Shown piece after piece: positions 52,160 through 54,006 of a stretch of DNA of 54,006 nucleotides. Below the pieces are notes generated by a model, which was not told the origin of the DNA, did no database searches, and saw only the letters and a list, made by a program, of their open reading frames with translations. A program made the position numbers and the translations under genes. This DNA comes from an uncultured Pelagibacteraceae bacterium (GTDB lineage: Bacteria > Pseudomonadota > Alphaproteobacteria > Pelagibacterales > Pelagibacteraceae): assembly GCA_902559935.1 (NCBI GenBank), contig CACEJN010000002.1:1-54006 (forward strand), read 5' to 3'. Position 1 is the first letter of the stretch. Each line of letters begins with the position of its first letter.

Positions 52160-52879
52160 GTGAACATAATAGTATTACAACATATCAAAATAGAAGATCC
52201 AGGTTACATTAAAGATTTAATGTTAGCTGATGGATTTAACTTAACTACCATTGAGTTAGATGAAGGTGAAAAAATACCAGACGATTTAAGTAAATTTGAT
52301 GGAATGTTTTGTATGGGAGGACCAATGGATACCTTTATGGAGAAGGAATACTCATGGTTAATAGAAGAAAAGAAAAGAATTAAAGAATTTGTTTTGAATT
52401 TAAAAAAACCTTATTTAGGTTTTTGTTTAGGTTGTCAACTTTTAGGAGAAGTAGTTGGTGGAAAAGTGGTTAAATCTAAACCAGCAGAAATAGGAATTAT
52501 GGATATTAATTTTTCTAATGAAAAAGATGAAGATAAATTATTTTCAAAATTTCCAAATACGATTAAAAGTTTACAATGGCATTCTTATGAGGTTCAAGGC
52601 ATTGAAAATAATAAAGATGTAACTTTATTAGCTTCGTCCCCAATCACCAAGTATCAAATCTTTAAATATCAAAACCATGCTTATGGAATTCAATTTCATA
52701 TAGAAATAAAAGATTCTACTGTTAATGAATGGGGATGTGTTCCGGAGTATAAAAAAGCTTTGGAAGATCAGCTTGGTAATGGTGCATTAGAAAAGTTTGA
52801 TCAATCAGCAAAAGATAACATGAAAGATATGAATAACTACTCTACAATCCTTTATAATAATTTTAAAAAACTTTTATGA
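52160..52879 (+). CDS. Type 1 glutamine amidotransferase (GMP synthase GATase-like)
   Basis: DGMFCMGGPMDTFMEKEYSWL, KPYLGFCLGCQLLGEVVGG, YGIQFHIEI; GTG start. Confidence 0.9.
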   Translation: MNIIVLQHIKIEDPGYIKDLMLADGFNLTTIELDEGEKIPDDLSKFDGMFCMGGPMDTFMEKEYSWLIEEKKRIKEFVLNLKKPYLGFCLGCQLLGEVVGGKVVKSKPAEIGIMDINFSNEKDEDKLFSKFPNTIKSLQWHSYEVQGIENNKDVTLLASSPITKYQIFKYQNHAYGIQFHIEIKDSTVNEWGCVPEYKKALEDQLGNGALEKFDQSAKDNMKDMNNYSTILYNNFKKLL

Positions 52880-53097
52880 ATAATAAAATTTTTGAATGGG
52901 CAGGAGTTATAACTGCAATATTGTATTCTTTGTTTGTCGCTTTAAATATAGGCATAGAATTTTTTGGGTTTTGTCTACTGTTATTGTCAGCCATTTTAAT
53001 TGGAATTTGGGCCTATAGAGGTGGTCATAAAGGAATTTTATTTTTGCAATTTTTTTATGCAACAGCTGGAATTATTGGAATGGTTCGTTGGTTTTAA
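52876..53097 (+). CDS. Small multi-TM protein, unknown function
   Basis: 73-aa hydrophobic ORF overlapping the previous stop (ATGA). Confidence 0.65.
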   Translation: MNNKIFEWAGVITAILYSLFVALNIGIEFFGFCLLLLSAILIGIWAYRGGHKGILFLQFFYATAGIIGMVRWF

Positions 53098-54006
53098 TTA
53101 AAGCTTGAAACTATTTTAGGAATATAATTTTTAAAATTAAAAAAACCTTTGTTACAGTATTGCCAAGCTAATTGATCAAGATTTCTATATAAAAAATCTA
53201 TCTTTAAATTATTAGAATTTAAAAAATCTAAATTTTCACCTACTGTTGGATATAAACCATAACAATTTTCAATTTTTGTTAATTCACTTATATCTACAAC
53301 CTAGCAATCAATGGATTGATCTTTAAATCTTTGTCCTTGGTCTTCTATTAACTGAGATTTAAATTTCACTAATTTTTCACTGAGTTTTATGGATCTATTT
53401 TCATTTTTGTTAGAAACTAAGTAAATTTTTTCAAAGTTCTTTTCCTTAAAGTCAGTGATTTCAAACGAGAGATTATTTTCAAAAATTAAAAGATTTTTTT
53501 CTTCAATATTTTGTGGGTTAGTAAAATCTTGCTTTATTATTTGATAAGATTTTTCTGAAATTTTTGGAGGCGCATTTTCATTTAATTTTAAATTTTGAAA
53601 TCTATTGTTAGTAAATTTTTTGATATTCCATTCAGTTGCAAGGTAGTGTTTTCCTTGAGTTTGAACACCCGCAACCCATCTCCAGCCAAGAGTATTTGAT
53701 GCAGCATCTCCATCATAAAGATGTTGCATGAAAAATTCTGCTCCTAATTGCCAAGGCAATTCTAGAGTAAAAATCCAAATACTAGCAAACCACATTCTTG
53801 TGTGATTATGCAAATAATTGTTTTCTTTTAGCTCTTTCACCCACTCATTAAAGCAATCTATGTTTGTTTTTCCCTTAATTGCATTAAGATAATTTTGATT
53901 ATTTTGAAATTCATTTCTAATTTGATTTAATTCAGCAAGGTAATCTGTCCAAACATTTGGTCTTAGTTCTAACCAACCCTTCCAATAAGTTCGCCATAGA
54001 ACTTCT
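53094..54006 (-). pseudogene. Photolyase/cryptochrome FAD-binding-domain protein, interrupted by in-frame TAG at 53301-53303 and truncated at window edge
   Basis: Frame open from window end: EVLWRTYWKGWLELRPNVW...NNYLHNHTRMWFASIWIFTLELPWQLGAEFFMQHLYDGDAASNTLGWRWVAGVQTQGKHY; after the TAG continues VVDISELTKIENCYGLYPTVGENLDFLNSNNLKIDFLYRNLDQLAWQYCNKGFFNFKNYIPKIVSSFN*. Confidence 0.8.

Noticed and set aside
1-54006. CRISPR arrays, prophage, IS elements, toxin-antitoxin or defence islands
   Set aside because: No regularly spaced direct repeats, transposase/integrase motifs or phage structural genes seen in the sequence or the translated ORFs.

Overview
AT-rich, gene-dense window that looks like a streamlined alphaproteobacterium of the SAR11/Pelagibacter type (inferred from composition, synteny and protein character; no search was run). 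It appears to span the replication-origin region: parB-parA-rsmG-mnmG-mnmE-(two TPR-sulfotransferases)-rho-hemJ-hemH-hemE run leftward and ppsR-maf-aroE-coaE-dnaQ run rightward, with a 267-bp intergenic region holding DnaA-box-like motifs at the switch and a perfect 16-bp parS site inside rsmG. To the right are secB/fxsA/Tim44/Smr/hslUV, hisBHAF-hisE, lolA/ftsK, tRNA-Gly(GCC), purH, a heparinase-like gene, rpe, an acetate-type symporter with small subunit, acetyl-CoA synthetase, tsaD, hemCD, folD and an accessory 3' segment with dehalogenase-like, dioxygenase, photolyase and other genes. Main anomalies: (1) hemH is split by a -1-type frameshift exactly at an A8 slippery tract; (2) a photolyase-like gene is interrupted by one in-frame TAG, followed by 68 open codons that still look photolyase-like and end against the neighbouring gene; (3) acetyl-CoA synthetase carries a ~48-residue histone-H1-like Lys/Arg tail; (4) an unlisted 42-aa DUF2256-like zinc-ribbon ORF follows the first photolyase-like gene; (5) two tandem TPR-sulfotransferases interrupt mnmE-rho. 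I saw no CRISPR, prophage, IS element or rRNA.
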